Assembly: GCA_033961575.1 (NCBI GenBank)
Contig: CM066728.1
Coordinates: forward strand, 96,424,852-96,488,851
Source of the DNA: Aselliscus stoliczkanus
Lineage: Eukaryota; Chordata; Mammalia; Chiroptera; Hipposideridae
Direction: 5' to 3'
DNA length: 64,000 bases
Of this stretch, positions 22,453-35,200 are shown in pieces. A model generated the notes under the pieces. That model did no database searches and was not told the origin of the DNA. It saw nothing but the letters and a program-made list of their open reading frames with translations. The first letter of the stretch is position 1. Each line of letters begins with the position of its first letter. The position numbers and the translations under genes were made by a program.

Positions 22453-23145
22453 TGAGGTCTGACAATTAAGTTTGCAAACTTACCACCATGCACTTATATG
22501 GACAGCAGTGCACAAACAGCTTGGTAAGGTTTCATAACCTTGGTATATCAGTGTCTCACAGCTGTGTTCACATTTAAACATTTAAACAGTTAAACATTTT
22601 TCTGAGGGGAGAGAAGGCGTCACTGATGAAGAGAGGTCAGGGCAGCCAGTAAAGAGCAGAACTGATGAAAAAAAAAGAAAATATTGGGAAAGAATCAGTT
22701 AGGAAAACCTTAACTGAAAATCCTGGCATGAGAAAGGTGTGTACAAAAATGGTCCCGAAGAAGCTCTTGCATCACGATAATGCACCAGTCACACGGCACT
22801 GTCTGTGAGGGAGTTTTTAACCAGCAAACAAATAACTGTGTAGGAACACCCTCCCTTCTCACTGATCTGGCCCCCAGTGACTTCTTTCTTTATCCAACAA
22901 TAAAGGAAATATTGAAAGGAAGAGATTTTGATGATATTTGGGACATCAAGGGTAATATGACAAGAGCTCTGATGGCCATTCCAGAAAAAAAGTTCCAAAA
23001 TTGCTTTGAAGGGTGAACTAGGCACTGGTGTCAGTGTGTAGCTTCCCAAGGGGAGACTTTGAAGGTGACCATAGTGATATTCAGCAGTGAGATATGTAGC
23101 ACTTTTTCTAGGATGAGTTTGCGAACTTAATTGTCCAATCTCACA
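22453..23145 (+). mobile_element. internally deleted mariner DNA transposon
   Basis: Terminal inverted repeats are visible: GAGGTCTGACAATTAAGTTT on the left, and AACTTAATTGTCCAATCTCA on the right (its diverged inverse). TA dinucleotides lie at or within a few bases of both ends. At about 690 bp it is roughly half the usual 1.3 kb, so internal sequence is missing. The right half retains transposase remnants. Mariner transposases act by cut and paste with a DDD/E-type catalytic centre, and this copy cannot do so. Confidence 0.85.
22755..23100 (+). pseudogene. mariner transposase C-terminal remnant
   Basis: One frame reads LLHHDNAPVTRH (from about 22767), matching the mariner block that carries the second catalytic Asp. 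After a stop and frameshift, the frame of 22780-23016 continues DLAPSDFFLYPTIKEILKG, which holds the third catalytic Asp of the mariner D,D34D triad, then a KKFQNCFEG segment. A TGA at 23014-23016 stands where relatives have a Trp codon. The next segment, with CVASQG, is in the same frame after that stop. The N-terminal half, including the DNA-binding domain, is absent. Confidence 0.83.
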
Positions 23146-23150
23146 TATAC

Positions 23151-23163
23151 AAGAGAGAGAGCG

Positions 23164-23231
<68 letters not shown>

Positions 23232-23236
23232 CGCGC
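23151..23236. repeat. (GA)n microsatellite with GCGC-rich ends
   Basis: About 35 GA units, broken once near 23161-23168, end in GCGCGCGC. The tract starts just outside the mariner right end. Frames encoding RE or LS repeats across it are artefacts. Confidence 0.95.
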
Positions 23237-25170
23237 CCTTTCTTGGTTTTGATTTATTTTGGTTTTTAATTCCATTGATCTTTTTCCTAATACTTTCAAA
23301 GTTATATAGTCTTATCAATTTTAGTTGTTTCCCTAGATATATTAATATAATGAAATATGAAGTTAATAATAGCTATACTACATTTCCAAAACATACAACT
23401 TTTAAAGAGCTCTCTAATTCTAATGATAAACTTTCCAAATTACAAGTAAACATTGTAAAAGAGCTTAACTTTCCTTTTTATGTCACTTGTCAGAAATTTT
23501 TTTCCGTTTTAATATGTATAATTGTTCAAGTTCATTTGCATGTTTATCATGTTATTTAACATGTTCTTATTTGAGCATCAAAAATTATTAGGCTCATTTT
23601 CCTTCTCTCTGAGATATACGTTTAAGAATTTCCTTTAATGATAAGCTGCATATTACAGAATGTCACATTTTTATTCTGCATTTCAATTTTTGTTTTTGTT
23701 GTTGTTTTGTATTTATTATATTTTTTATTGTTACTACTAGAAGTCAGCTGATAATGTAATTATCATTCTTGTGTATATAATCTACCTACTGTTCCCTTGG
23801 CTACTTTTAATATATTTTCATTGTCTTTGGTGATTTGCTGCTTCCCTGTGATATGACCAAATGGGGATCTATTTCCCCCTCCCATTCCCGCAGTTCATTA
23901 ATCTTCAGATAAGGATTTGTGACTTTTAATAGTTCTGGAAAATTCTAAATCAATGTCCCTTTGTATCATGCCTCTCCCACAATTTCTTTGTTAACTCCTA
24001 CTGGAAATACAAAAAGAAAATAATATATGTTGAAGTGCTTCATTTTATCTTCCATAGCTCTTGTAATTCCTTTCATATTTTTCATTTGTCTCCTTATGAT
24101 ACATATTGTTATTGGTGTTAATTTTTGCAAATCTATATTTATAGTTTCTAATCTCCACTCATATATTTCAAATCTGTTATGTGGCACAGACACTGAGCTG
24201 TAATCTCAAATATGATATCCACTTCTTAAAATGTCTGTATTTTTTCCTATCTAGTTGGTCAGTTTTAAAGATCTCTTGGTTCTCCATTACAATTTCAAAT
24301 CCATTTTTTAAACAAAATATATTTGTCTTTTCTGTTATTTCATCTGATTCCTATCCAGGGTAGTTTAATTCTTTTTGTTTGTAGTGCCTTTTTAACTCTG
24401 AGTTGGTATTCTTTTATCTGTCCTGAGTTTAGGAGACATGAATTAAAGATGCTTTCCTTCAGAAATGTGAGCCTGTCATCTGCTTTATGTCATTACTAAC
24501 TAAGTGCCTGTTTAAGTCATCTTCTTGGATTATAGCTTTTTGGGTCAGAAGAATACAGTGAATTCAGATTTCAACATCAGTTTGTGCATTTTCTAAAAAC
24601 TTTTTGAGATCCTTCCAAAGAGAATGAAGGTTTATGAGCTAGTGTAGGTAGGTGCAGCCTAGTTCTGATTCTGTTTGGTGAAGATTCAGATTTGTTCAAT
24701 TTTTATGTATGGTGGCATCCCCTTTCAGTCTTTACTTGAGAGTCTATAATTTGACATTTTACCATGGGTAGACTCACCCGTGTATTTTGTATACTCTATT
24801 TACACAGATGATTAATACTCAAGACAGAGTATCCAGTGATTGTCAAATACCCTAGGGCAGCTTGGTAGTTTACTCTTTTCTCTGAATCCGTGCTTTATCA
24901 GCATTTTAGGCTAACACATTTCCCTCACTTTCTTGCCTTCTGTGAAACGTGTTGGAAAGGAAGTTTTCACATAATTTGTTCTAGAATTTTTGGTTTTCTA
25001 TACTATGAAGTTTGTTCACTTTTCTCAATTGCCCAACTGCTGTAAACATTAATATTCCAGCTTCTACACATTTCCCGACAATTGAAAACTGCTGAAACAA
25101 ATCTGTTATACTGTCCCATCCTATTTGTTTTATCAAACATGTTTCTGTGTTTCTCCTTCTTTTCATTTTA

Positions 25171-26021
25171 GCTAATTAAGGACATTAACATTTTGGTTAT
25201 CCTACTATCTTAAAATAGAAATTTTATAACATAAGTCTATGACTTTTGTATAGCACTCAGTATATACTCATAACTCCATTATTTGGGTGGTCCTGTATAA
25301 CTTTCTTCCCTTTGGTGTTTTGGTAGCAGAATGATAACTAGTTGATGCAAAATTCAATTATCCTAATTATTGCTACAAAATACTACAATCTTCTTATATT
25401 ATTTAAGATAATGCACTTATTAACTTCCCAGCTTTTAAAAGATTTAACCAAATTCTGGCTGATGATGACTCTTCCAGACATTTTTCACAAATGTTACAAA
25501 GGCACAGTTTCCCTCTTTGCTCTTGTTTGATAATAAACTCAGAGTAATATTGTTTCAAATACTATAACTGATAGACATATAAAGACATGAATTAAGTGAA
25601 AGTAAATTTGACTAGCATGTGTCATAAATGAAGATCTCTATACCAAAAGACAGAATAATTTGACAAGACCAAAATGGTTAGCAATATATAAATGTCATCC
25701 TGTAAGTTAAAAATGATGCTAGAAATGTCAACTAATGCTGATAACTTTTTCTAACCCTAAAGCACAGTAGACAATGTTGTGTCAATTTTGGCAGCCAGTT
25801 TGTGGAAAACTATATATATATAATTTTCAAGAAAAACCTGGGAGGTGCAATATAATAAATCTCTAAAATGAGAATAGATAATGTGTAAATATTAGATTAC
25901 CAATAAGACTGTAAACGGCTTGCACAAATGTATGAAAACAGAACTTTCAGTTAAATACAGGGGATAAAAAATAATACTTCTAGTTCAGACTCTTGGTGTG
26001 TGCTAAACACTGATGTCAAAT
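25171..26021. other. unassigned AT-rich DNA
   Basis: No gene or recognisable repeat is visible here. Confidence 0.5.
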
Positions 26022-26034
26022 GTGTAAGGCTTTA

Positions 26035-26182
26035 GGGCCGGCCGAGTGGCTCAGTTGATTAAGAGTTTGCTCAAGAGTGCGAACTGAGATGTGAGCAACA
26101 GCAGTTGGATGCCCAGCCCAAGCTGAGTTGCTGCTGAGCTGCCAACAGGTGGCAGGATGGCTCAGCTTGAAAAAAAAAAAAA
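26035..26182 (+). mobile_element. type A SINE
   Basis: Sense long SINE with intact head GGGCCGGCCGAGTGGCTCAG, a GTTGGATGCCC segment, the TGGCAGGATGGCTCAGC end and an A tail. An exact 13-bp target duplication GTGTAAGGCTTTA lies at 26022-26034 and 26183-26195. Confidence 0.95.
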
Positions 26183-26195
26183 GTGTAAGGCTTTA

Positions 26196-26673
26196 ATCTA
26201 CGGACCCATCTCCCTCTACTCCTTTCATTCTTTCCATTCTGGTAAAATAACTCAATATTTATCTCTTCTTCTTCAAATAAGTGAAGTTAGTAAGGGAAGA
26301 AGTTTGACTTTCAGTTTCTATTTCAAAAACCTAAAATCTAAAAATAAAAAAAGAACTTTATTAGTTGACTAATACTTTATATTGTGCTTGAAGCAATGAA
26401 AGTACAAAAGAGAGGGGGAAAAATAAAACCTCTCTTCCCCTGAAACATATGTTATGGTAAAATATATAATGTAATCCTGATTAAAAAATATAGGGAGGGT
26501 AATAATTCTATATCTCTAGATATAGGGGAAAGTTATTGAGCAGACCTTAAGGTGTCTGTGTGTGGGTGTGGGGAGCCTGAGAAGCCTCTTAGTCAGATTT
26601 ATATTCAACAACTATTTACATGTTAAAACAGTTGTGAAGACTTATAAAATAATGATATAAAAATTATATTGTA
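26196..26673. other. unassigned DNA
   Basis: No gene or recognisable repeat is visible here. Confidence 0.5.
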
Positions 26674-26780
26674 GGGCCGGCCGAGTGGCGCGGTGGTTAA
26701 GCACTGGCTTGGGAGGCCAGCAGCCCCGGTTTGGTCCCACATATGAGGGCCAGTGACACTGCCCTCAAAAAAAAAAAAAA
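26674..26780 (+). mobile_element. type B SINE
   Basis: Sense short SINE with head GGGCCGGCCGAGTGGCGCGG, an arm pair CTGG/CCAG around the anticodon-like loop TTGGGAG, the ACACTGCCCTC end and 14 A. The flanks show only an imperfect AAAATT...GTA match. Confidence 0.92.
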
Positions 26781-28256
26781 TTTTGTAAACCAGCAATTAT
26801 ACACTATTCAGGTAGACAGTTTCTATAGCAGAAAGAAACAAGGGATATACAAGTATTAAATAGCTCAAGGAAATTAATAAGAAATCCTCATATCTGCAAT
26901 GTGCTCCTGAGATTGCATGACTTGAGGTGCAGCCTTTCCCCAAATATTATTCAGACTTCTCTCAGGTATGGAGTGCTAGCTAGTGTGAGATATGTTGGGC
27001 AAATAAGAATAGAAAGAAAAAAAAATGCCCTCTGGAATTCTATTTTATTATCTGAAGAAGGCATGGATCAAAACGATACAGAAGTTAAAATTATTTATTG
27101 CCACAATGCTTTCTTTAAAAGCACTATTTGGGGTGAGATTTAAGAATGAGTAGGGATTGAGTAAGTGATTATGGTAGCAATGATAGATAGAAGGAAAAAC
27201 TCCTTATTGGGAAGGTGTTTGGCAATGACACGGAGTGGAACTACATGACATGAGCATCCCCAAACAAGGAGCAAAGGGATACTCCTCATAGATGATGCTG
27301 GGTGGCAGATAGGGACACAGAGCCTTCATCTTGAGCATAAAGAGAAGCTGATGAATAGTTAAACAAAATGAAGACAATGCAGATTTTTTTAAAAGATCGC
27401 TCTTCAGATTGGAGCAGGAGTGTGGTAGAGAAGAAATGTATAAATGAACTGGGTAAGAAATTATGTCAATGTAAAGGTGCATATTGTCTAGATATAATGA
27501 AGAAACAGTCTTTCCTGTACTTTCCCATTTTAACCCAGGCAGGTATACAGGTAATTCTTCAATACCTGGGGAGTGAGAAAATGGTCTCTTCACTGCAATT
27601 CAGTCCTGTTCCACAGGTATGTGTATCCCACTGCCTACTCAAATGCATAGAACAATAATGTTGATCCAATATGCAGCAGATTCTGTAAGTCATGGACGTG
27701 TTAGTTGAAAAAAAAACAAAACTTACATTGACTAACCATGTAGTACAGATCAACTCAAACTTGGATCTCTGTGTTAGTATACAGGGAGTCCCTGAAGGGC
27801 AGCTCAGTCCTTATATTAGACTCCTAATAAATTATTATGGAAATAATTATCTATCTGTCAAATATATGTGATATATACCTATATTTTCCCAAAATTGAAC
27901 AAAAAGCCTTACAGGTTTCCAAATGTTTTTGCACGCCTCTTAGAGAATTTCATATGTTTTATAATGTATAGCGTTGGTTTGAAATGTCAGTTTTTAACTG
28001 TGTGTCTATTAGGAGCATTAGATTACATAAGGGCATTAGAGAAAGGTTATCTATATTGCTTGGCTCAGAAATTATTAGCGAAATTATATTTTTAGTAGAT
28101 TTGATAATAGAGTAAATGATTATAGAGCTATTCAGACCCAATAAAATTAGCTGAAAAATCTGGGAATATATTGAGATTTCGTGGAATAAGATTAATCTAC
28201 TGAAACCATTTCCCTTGACTAACATATATTGTCTTAAATTAAGTTTTAAAAATATA
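26781..28256. other. unassigned DNA
   Basis: No named repeat is recognised. The overlapping frames at 27204-27593 (minus, 129 codons) and 27368-27658 (plus, 96 codons) show no familiar domain, signal peptide or splice context and are treated as chance. Confidence 0.5.
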
Positions 28257-28390
28257 GGGGCCAGCCGAGTGGCTCAGTTGGTTAAGAGCTTGCTCAAGAG
28301 TGCAAGCAACAGGGTCTCCAGTTCGAGCCTGGCTCGAGCTGAGTAGCCGCTGAGCTGCCAACAGGTGGCAAGGTGGCTCAGCTTAAAAAT
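28257..28390 (+). mobile_element. type A SINE
   Basis: Sense long SINE with head GGGGCCAGCCGAGTGGCTCA and a canonical GTTCGAGCCTGG B-box-like stretch. The end GGTGGCTCAGCTTAAAAATA runs into a microsatellite. TAAAAATAT occurs on both sides, but the tail makes that weak evidence of a duplication. Confidence 0.9.
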
Positions 28391-28401
28391 ATCTCTCTCT
28401 A

Positions 28402-28432
<31 letters not shown>

Positions 28433-28467
28433 AGATATCTATATATAGATATCTATATCTATATATT
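28391..28467. repeat. compound (CT)n(AT)n(GATA/TATC)n microsatellite
   Basis: A CT run, then AT, then GATATA and ATATCTAT units that can pair with each other. It is attached to the 3' end of the preceding SINE. Confidence 0.95.
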
Positions 28468-31400
28468 TGAGATTTTTATAGTAAAATAAATAATCTATTT
28501 TAATAGCATGACTTCCATTGTCCTGTGTCAGTTTTTTATCTATCATCAGTCACTGAAATTGACTGAAAAAATGTATTGAGAGACTAAACAGCCTCTTTCA
28601 AATCAATTTTATTATAGCAGAAGAATTGCATCTCTACTCTGGATGATCCCATCATGTCCTGATTTGGGTGGTGGGGGAATTAGGAGGAAGAGACAGTTTG
28701 TTGTCTCTCTTGAACTTATACGATTATGAACTAGGCTTTTTTCCTGACACTTATTTTAAATGCATGTATAGGATATTTGAAAAAGTCGTTGTAAGCTGAC
28801 AAGCAAGTCAAAAATCCCAAGAAACGTTTGACATCCTTACAGATAAACCCTTGTGTTTTTTTGTTTTGTTTTGTTTTGGTTTTCCTTTTTCATCTTAAAG
28901 ACTCAGGCACCAAGAAGCAGATATGACGGTATCTCTCCTGACGTTACGTTGCAATGATTGTATCATGGTCATTCAAGCTTAAAAGCTACAACTTAGAAAA
29001 GTGAATCTTTTCAACTGAAATCCAGAACCATAAAGTATACTGATACTCCTACTTCTAATAGCACATTTTGTTTTCTTATTGTGGGCATCATTTCTGTTAC
29101 AAATACCTAAGTTCTATAGTTCCAAAAACACCTAAATATAGAAAATTCATAAAACCACATTGACGTATACCATATTTATTCCATATTTTAATTATCAACA
29201 GTCACTATACACAATAACTATATTAAGATGGGCATGAGTTTAAAAAGTTTGGATGATTACCCTTTCCTATACCTCCATTAAAATATGTTACCCATTCTCC
29301 CTATTCTTGTTTTTATAGACAGAAAAATGGCAAATTATTTTAATGAGGAAATAATAATTATCAACTTTGCAGCCCTAAATATCATATAGAGTCAAAACTG
29401 TTAAGATATACAAATTGTATTTTAGTGATCAAAGCAGTTTTGAGTCCATGTATATAAATATTTGGGTCAGCAGAATTATTAGACTATAACTTCCAACATA
29501 TGTTTTGAGTTTTGATCATCAGAGGGCTTAGAGCACATTATAATGGTCTTGTTGATAGAGGTTTACCCAACTGCTCAATTATTATCTTAAATGTCATCAA
29601 TAATTAGAACATAAGCCTATTTAGTATTCTAAATGTTATAATTATATTGCATACTGCTAATAAATACGGATCAAAATACAAATTGTCTATCTATCATCTA
29701 TCTATTTATATTTTTCTTTTATATCAGCATCCTTGGGAAGTTAGTGAAAAGTTACAAGATCTTCATTTGGGAATGTTGAAAATGAAGGCATTGATATAAT
29801 TGGCTTCTTCAAGAAACCATAGACATAGAGACTTTGGATCTAAAGTCAGGAATTGCTTTGAGGACTGTTTCCATTTTTATGCACTAGTGTCCATCCATAT
29901 ACAAAATTAATTCCCTTCAGGACTATAATTCAAAGCCTGTCAAAAGTATTGCAGGCCTAACATTGCCTGATTCCATATGCATTGCTCTTCTTATATACCA
30001 TTTGCGTCTGTGCCTATGGTGATACACAAGAAAAATATAAGGATGGTGGGTAAAAGATAGCTTATGAAGACAGTAGAAAGCTCAACTTAAAGCAATTTGG
30101 CATAGCTGTATACAGCTGGGAAGTGAAAGCAGCAGATGGGTTATTTTAACTTCCTGAAATCAGAAATGAGATGGTTTATATCTAACAAAAATTTGCATAG
30201 CCTCTAACGCAAATCATTGCAGACTTTGCAAATGATAGCCAGAAATAATAAGGTGACATTCTTGAAACTGCATGTAGAGAGTAGTATAACTGGCAAGAAA
30301 TCTATAGATACAATTTCTTTTTTTCTTCTTTATGAAAAGGAGAAGGTACCAATAAATAGCAATAAAAGCTATTTTTATGTGACAAAGTTTAATTAAAAAT
30401 GAATCTTTTCATTCATGTAAAAAGAATATATAGGCTATTGCAATTATAACACTAAAATGGTATGTTTAATCAAGTAACATAAAAATTCAAAGACAGGATA
30501 TGTCTAAATTTTACTTGTTTGGTTTTATGTGTTTTGTTTTCATTTTTGTGTTGAGTTATAGTGTTCCTACAGTGTAAGGTTAGATCATCAAAAAAAAATT
30601 GATATTTGGCAGACTAAATTGACAAGCAACATTTGACTTTACCTTGCTAAAGATTCCATAAGGTCCTTTTTCTGATAATGGCTTCATTAATGATAGAAAA
30701 TGAAAGTTAAGGTAAATTATTTAACTTCTCACAATGGAATATTTAGCTATAATATAGCAATAATAATATAATCTCTTCTCAGAGTAATGTCTCAAATTAA
30801 ATTGAATATTTTAATTTATTGATTATGAAAATATATGTATTATTTTGTTTCTATGATTTCCATTGAGGAACTAAAATCAGCCGAAGTGCTGCAGATCATA
30901 CTCTACATAGCCGAATAATCATATCCTTTATTTATTGCAACAGTAAGTTTAAATTATACAAAATCATTTTAAATACTTTCAAGAGATAAAATTGTAGGAA
31001 TAAAGATATTACTATACTATTACTTGGTTCAATACAGCCTTTAAACATTTTCTAATTCTTCCCTGCCTTGTGTGTTTACTTGGTTTTGTGTCAATCCTGG
31101 TTCCTCTGACAGCATCAGTGATAAGGGTCAAATGCTGAGTGGCTTCCTGCACTTATCATCTTCTCACGTCTATCATTTGGTATTGTTAGGTTTTATCTTA
31201 GTCACTTGAAAATCTATATAAATGAGCTTGCCTCTTTAACTGTCCTTTCAGTTCCAAAGCAAGAAAGTCTTTTACCCAGATCTAGAAGGAAATGTTAGAG
31301 TTTATATGACTGCTTATGTAATAAAAAATGTCAAAATACACATTCCTCAAATTAGTTTCATGTTCCACAACCGCCCATCTCTGTTTTAATGGTCATTTGG

Positions 31401-32003
31401 CTGTCTGGAATCAGTGTATCAGCCCATTTGAAACTGTTTAGTCCTTGGGAAAATTGCTCTGCTGTTCTTTCTCAAATGGTTCAAATGGAGCAATCATTTT
31501 CAAGGTGATCTTGAGTTTTTGAAAGAGAAAAAAAATAGACAAAAGTTATACTTTCTGAAGAGCTATAAAAAAGTAAAACACACATTTAAGGAATACTAAA
31601 TGGGACTTCTCCATGACAGAAACATAAAACTTCTCCTAAGGCCCTTACAAAGTCCTCTCATTTAATACTGTTAAGTATCAGAAGAGTCAGTTTAAATTTT
31701 AAAATTGCACTTATTTTTAAATCAGAATAAACAAGGATAGTATTAGGCACAAGAAGAATATGCAATTACCTGCATGGCTCAAGGAAGGTTAAAATGCATT
31801 CTCCCGACAAATATGTCCTCAAACCTTGATATTCTTTGTGCTACTGTGCTGTGTGATATAAATTCATTAAAATGGTTTGTGATGAAAGGCAAGTAAAAAG
31901 GGAAGCATTAGAGTACACCTGAAATATATTTATACCTTAGTGTGACTTGCATGTTTCCTTTTCTTCTAGTCATTAGTTAGGTTATACAAAAAATATCAAT
32001 TAA
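28468..32003. other. 3.5 kb with no recognised repeat or gene
   Basis: Apart from short A or T runs (for example at 28856-28880 and 30588-30600), I recognise no mobile element. No long frame or splice-flanked exon is evident. It may hold unique ancestral sequence. Confidence 0.5.
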
Positions 32004-32249
32004 GGGCCAGCCAAGTGACTCAGTTGGTAAAGAGCTCGCTCAAGAGTGCGAGCTGAGCTGTGAGCAAAAGCAGTTTGATGCCCAGCCTGAGCTGAGCTGC
32101 TCAGCTAAAAAGAAAAAAAAAAAAAAAAAAAAAAAAAGAGGGGCTGGCCAAGTGGCGCGGTGTTTGAGCGCTGGCTTGGGAAGCCAGCGGCCCCGGTTCA
32201 GGTCCCACATGTGTGGGCCAGTGACACTGCCCTCAAAAAAAAAAAAAAA
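32004..32249 (+). mobile_element. SINE pair: shortened type A, A-rich linker, type B
   Basis: A type A head (GGGCCAGCCAAGTGACTCAG) runs to GAGCTGAGCTGCTCAGC and lacks the usual GCCAACAGGTGGCAGG block. An A-rich linker with interspersed G follows (32105-32138). A complete type B unit with an A tail (32140-32249) comes next. A weak CAATTA match flanks the whole pair (before 32004 and after 32249), and no duplication is seen around the second unit alone. This repeats the order of the pair at 42-355. Confidence 0.85.
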
Positions 32250-32255
32250 TCCCAA

Positions 32256-35200
32256 TTAGAATTTTGATGAATTATCTTGAAAAATGAAAGGTAATTTTAG
32301 AATAAAATTTATTTCTTACAAATCAAACCTCTGTAAAGTGAATAGGTCCTGGGATAGGAAATATACTAGGATAGCAAATAAATAGGATTAATGAACAATA
32401 AAATATGAATGTAAAGAAAGAGTTAGAAGGCCATCAATTTGGCAAATTTATCAATTTGGTATTTTTTTAAAAAAATAATATTTAATAAAAGTTTTCTGTT
32501 AGATTATACTGGATAAAGGGCAGAAATTGTATTATTTAATGTAAATGCTGACCTACTAATAATGATCCAAAAGACTTTGTTGAATGAGTTTTGAGTTTAG
32601 GTTGGAAAAACTCAGTAATTTGTTCATATTGTCTGCAGTGGGCTCAGGAAAGGATTGCTGCAGCTGGCCTGGCAAGGAATTTGGCAGTCTTCTTTTTTAT
32701 CTACCTTCTTTACCTTTCCAATTGGCTTTTTTACTCATCTCATTTGTTCCTCTCAAATATATTTTATTATTTTTACCTAAGTTGTATAATATCTTATTTA
32801 GTTAATTTTTGTTCAGGCTGTGATCTATACCAACCACTGTTTTATTTCGGTAATTCTCCAAACTATGATTATTTAATATGTGAATATTTCTTTAACAATA
32901 GACCATGCCACTTCATTTAACCAAATATCAAAGTTTTCCCACCAGCCACCAACCCACATTTTCTGGGTTTTAACTCATTCACTGTAGATTTAATTGAATC
33001 TACTACGAATTTCATTTTCAAATTAACTATTTTTTTCTATATTTCATATTATAGATTTATATTAATGAGAGTGTCCTGAAAGCTATCTAAGTTATTGTCT
33101 AACTTAGAAAATTGCATAATTGGATCCTAGAATGTTGGAGATTTATTTAAAACTACTTAATTAATTAATAGCAGCATAAAGTTTGGAGCCAAGTCACAGA
33201 GATGATTTTCCAATGATTTCAAGTTAATCTGTAGAATTTCTTAGTAGTATACACCTTCTGGGGCATTCTTGGCGTAATAAATATATTATCACACTTTTGA
33301 TATATTGGGTGGTAACAGATCATTTGTAAAGTGTCAATGTTTCTAAGCACCTGAATTCAGAGTTAGGAATAGACATTTGAATGTGGGCTTTCAGCCAGAA
33401 CCTATAATCAGTTATTTTTAAAGAGAATCATCTAGAATTCTGGGCTTTATTAAATGCCTCAGCTTTCTCTAGAAAGATGAACTAGAATTATCTCTGTATA
33501 TTAATATTTTGTTTTAGGTGAAGGCATCTTATCTGTGATCTTGGCTGATGCCCCTGAATTCCAATCTGTTAATGAAAAATCCCAAATAATATATCATGGG
33601 TTGCTTCATTTAATTATGTACCCTCAAGCTACCTCCTCTATGATGTCCAAGTAGCTTTCAGCTTTTTCTCCAAGGGTTTCTTACTTTCATAATGTCATTG
33701 ATGTTGGCTAGAATAGGCTTTCTTAGAGAACAGATATACATGCAGAGGTATGTGATACTTCGTATTCTCAAACCAGACATTATTTTTTGGTTTAAGTGTG
33801 AATCTTAAAGAAATAGGTCAAAATAAAAGAAGTGAATCACATTTTTACTTTTGGAGATCATTAAAGTAAAATACATGTTTCAGGTGACATATTTCCCTTA
33901 AGTTAGATTATTTTAGGAGGTGACAGGATTAAGTATATATGGAGGCCGAATTGTCAGTGATATTTATAAACCCTATTAATCATTGGACAATTTTTGTAGG
34001 CCAGGTTTCTGCTAAGTTAAGACAGTAGATACTTTGATGATAATGTAAAGGCAGTCAGTATTTGTCTCTGAAAAGTCACTAATTCTATTTGTGACAATTA
34101 AAAAACAAAATCTTTTGTGGTGTGTCTCAGTAATGATGATGTTGCCATTGGTCAATGCCTATTTGAAACAACAAACACCGTATTTCAAGGGCTACTCAGT
34201 GTGTGAGAATAAAATCAACGTACAAGCCTGGACCCTATGTTTATATTCCAAATAGAAGATATCAGAAGGAAGAAGGAATTAGACTTTACTCGTAAACAGA
34301 TTCAGGCTGGGGGTGGGGGGTATTAATATATGTAATGGATATCTGGATAAAGGTTCTTGTGGCTAAAATAACGTTTTATAACTTGTCAATTGTTTTTCCT
34401 CCCAATCTCTTTCTCAAGAGGTTTAATTTAGTTAAGTTTATGTGTAGACTGCTAATGAATGTGAAGATAATGCATATTCCCTGTATTGCTAAATAAGGTT
34501 GCACTGTATTTTGGGTAACATTTGCCATAATCTATCGAATTTTTTGGTTTAAATATTTTTTATTAGTCACTCCTCAAAAGAACCCCTTGTACTATTTATG
34601 TAATAATTAAAATACAATCATGTTATATAATAATAGTAGTGGTGCTTTACATTATATATATCAAATGTACTAATTGTAAATAAGCCATAATAAATAGTTT
34701 TGTTTGCAGTTGTTTAAATATTCTTTGTTCAAAGACTTTAAAGACTATGAATTGCATACCAATTAAATACAACTGAGTAGATTTTCCATGATAAAAACAC
34801 AAGAATGATATGTAGATCTTTTCCCCTGTGGTTATATTAGAACTACACTTTACATGTAATATGAACACAAGTTGGGGCATATAATATACTTTGCATTTAT
34901 TAAGCCCTAGTTACTTGGACCAAGAACTATAATAATATGAATATTTCTAGGTGACCTAAATTCTTTTTTTCAAGACATTTTGTTTACACTAAATTTTTAA
35001 TATTATAAGGGTTATTTATAATGTTTGATTTGATTTGAGAATGGATGCCTCCACTACCATAGGTTGCAGTTGGGTACATATTCCAGAATGTTTAAGAGGA
35101 CCAGAAGTACTTTTTTAAATACCTCATCAATACTTTGAGACAGTACCAAGAAAAGTATATATGGGGGGGGTCTAATTTTGACCCTCTCTTATTACATATA

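Larger units (their letters stand above)
20560..25170 (-). mobile_element. highly decayed antisense L1-like region
   Basis: The plus strand is persistently T-rich and A-poor in phrasing, as antisense L1 is. Scattered segments recall antisense L1, such as TTTCCAAATATATTCCAATT near 21470, GCTACTTTTAATATATTTTC near 23800 and a CATTGTCTTTGGTGATTTG-type stretch after it. No frame survives and no single landmark is decisive. SINEs at 20695 and 21025, a mariner at 22453 and a GA microsatellite interrupt it. It could be more than one old element, or partly unique DNA. Confidence 0.4.

Noticed and set aside
22453..23145. Intact mariner transposase gene
   Set aside because: Only the C-terminal half is present, with stops and a frameshift between the DNAP and LAPSDFF blocks.
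23131..23559. 142-codon frame beginning with an Arg-Glu repeat
   Set aside because: The RE repeat is the translation of the GA microsatellite, and the remainder is AT-rich with no motif.
27204..27658. Overlapping 129- and 96-codon frames on opposite strands
   Set aside because: Overlap on both strands and absence of any recognised domain point to a chance low-stop region.
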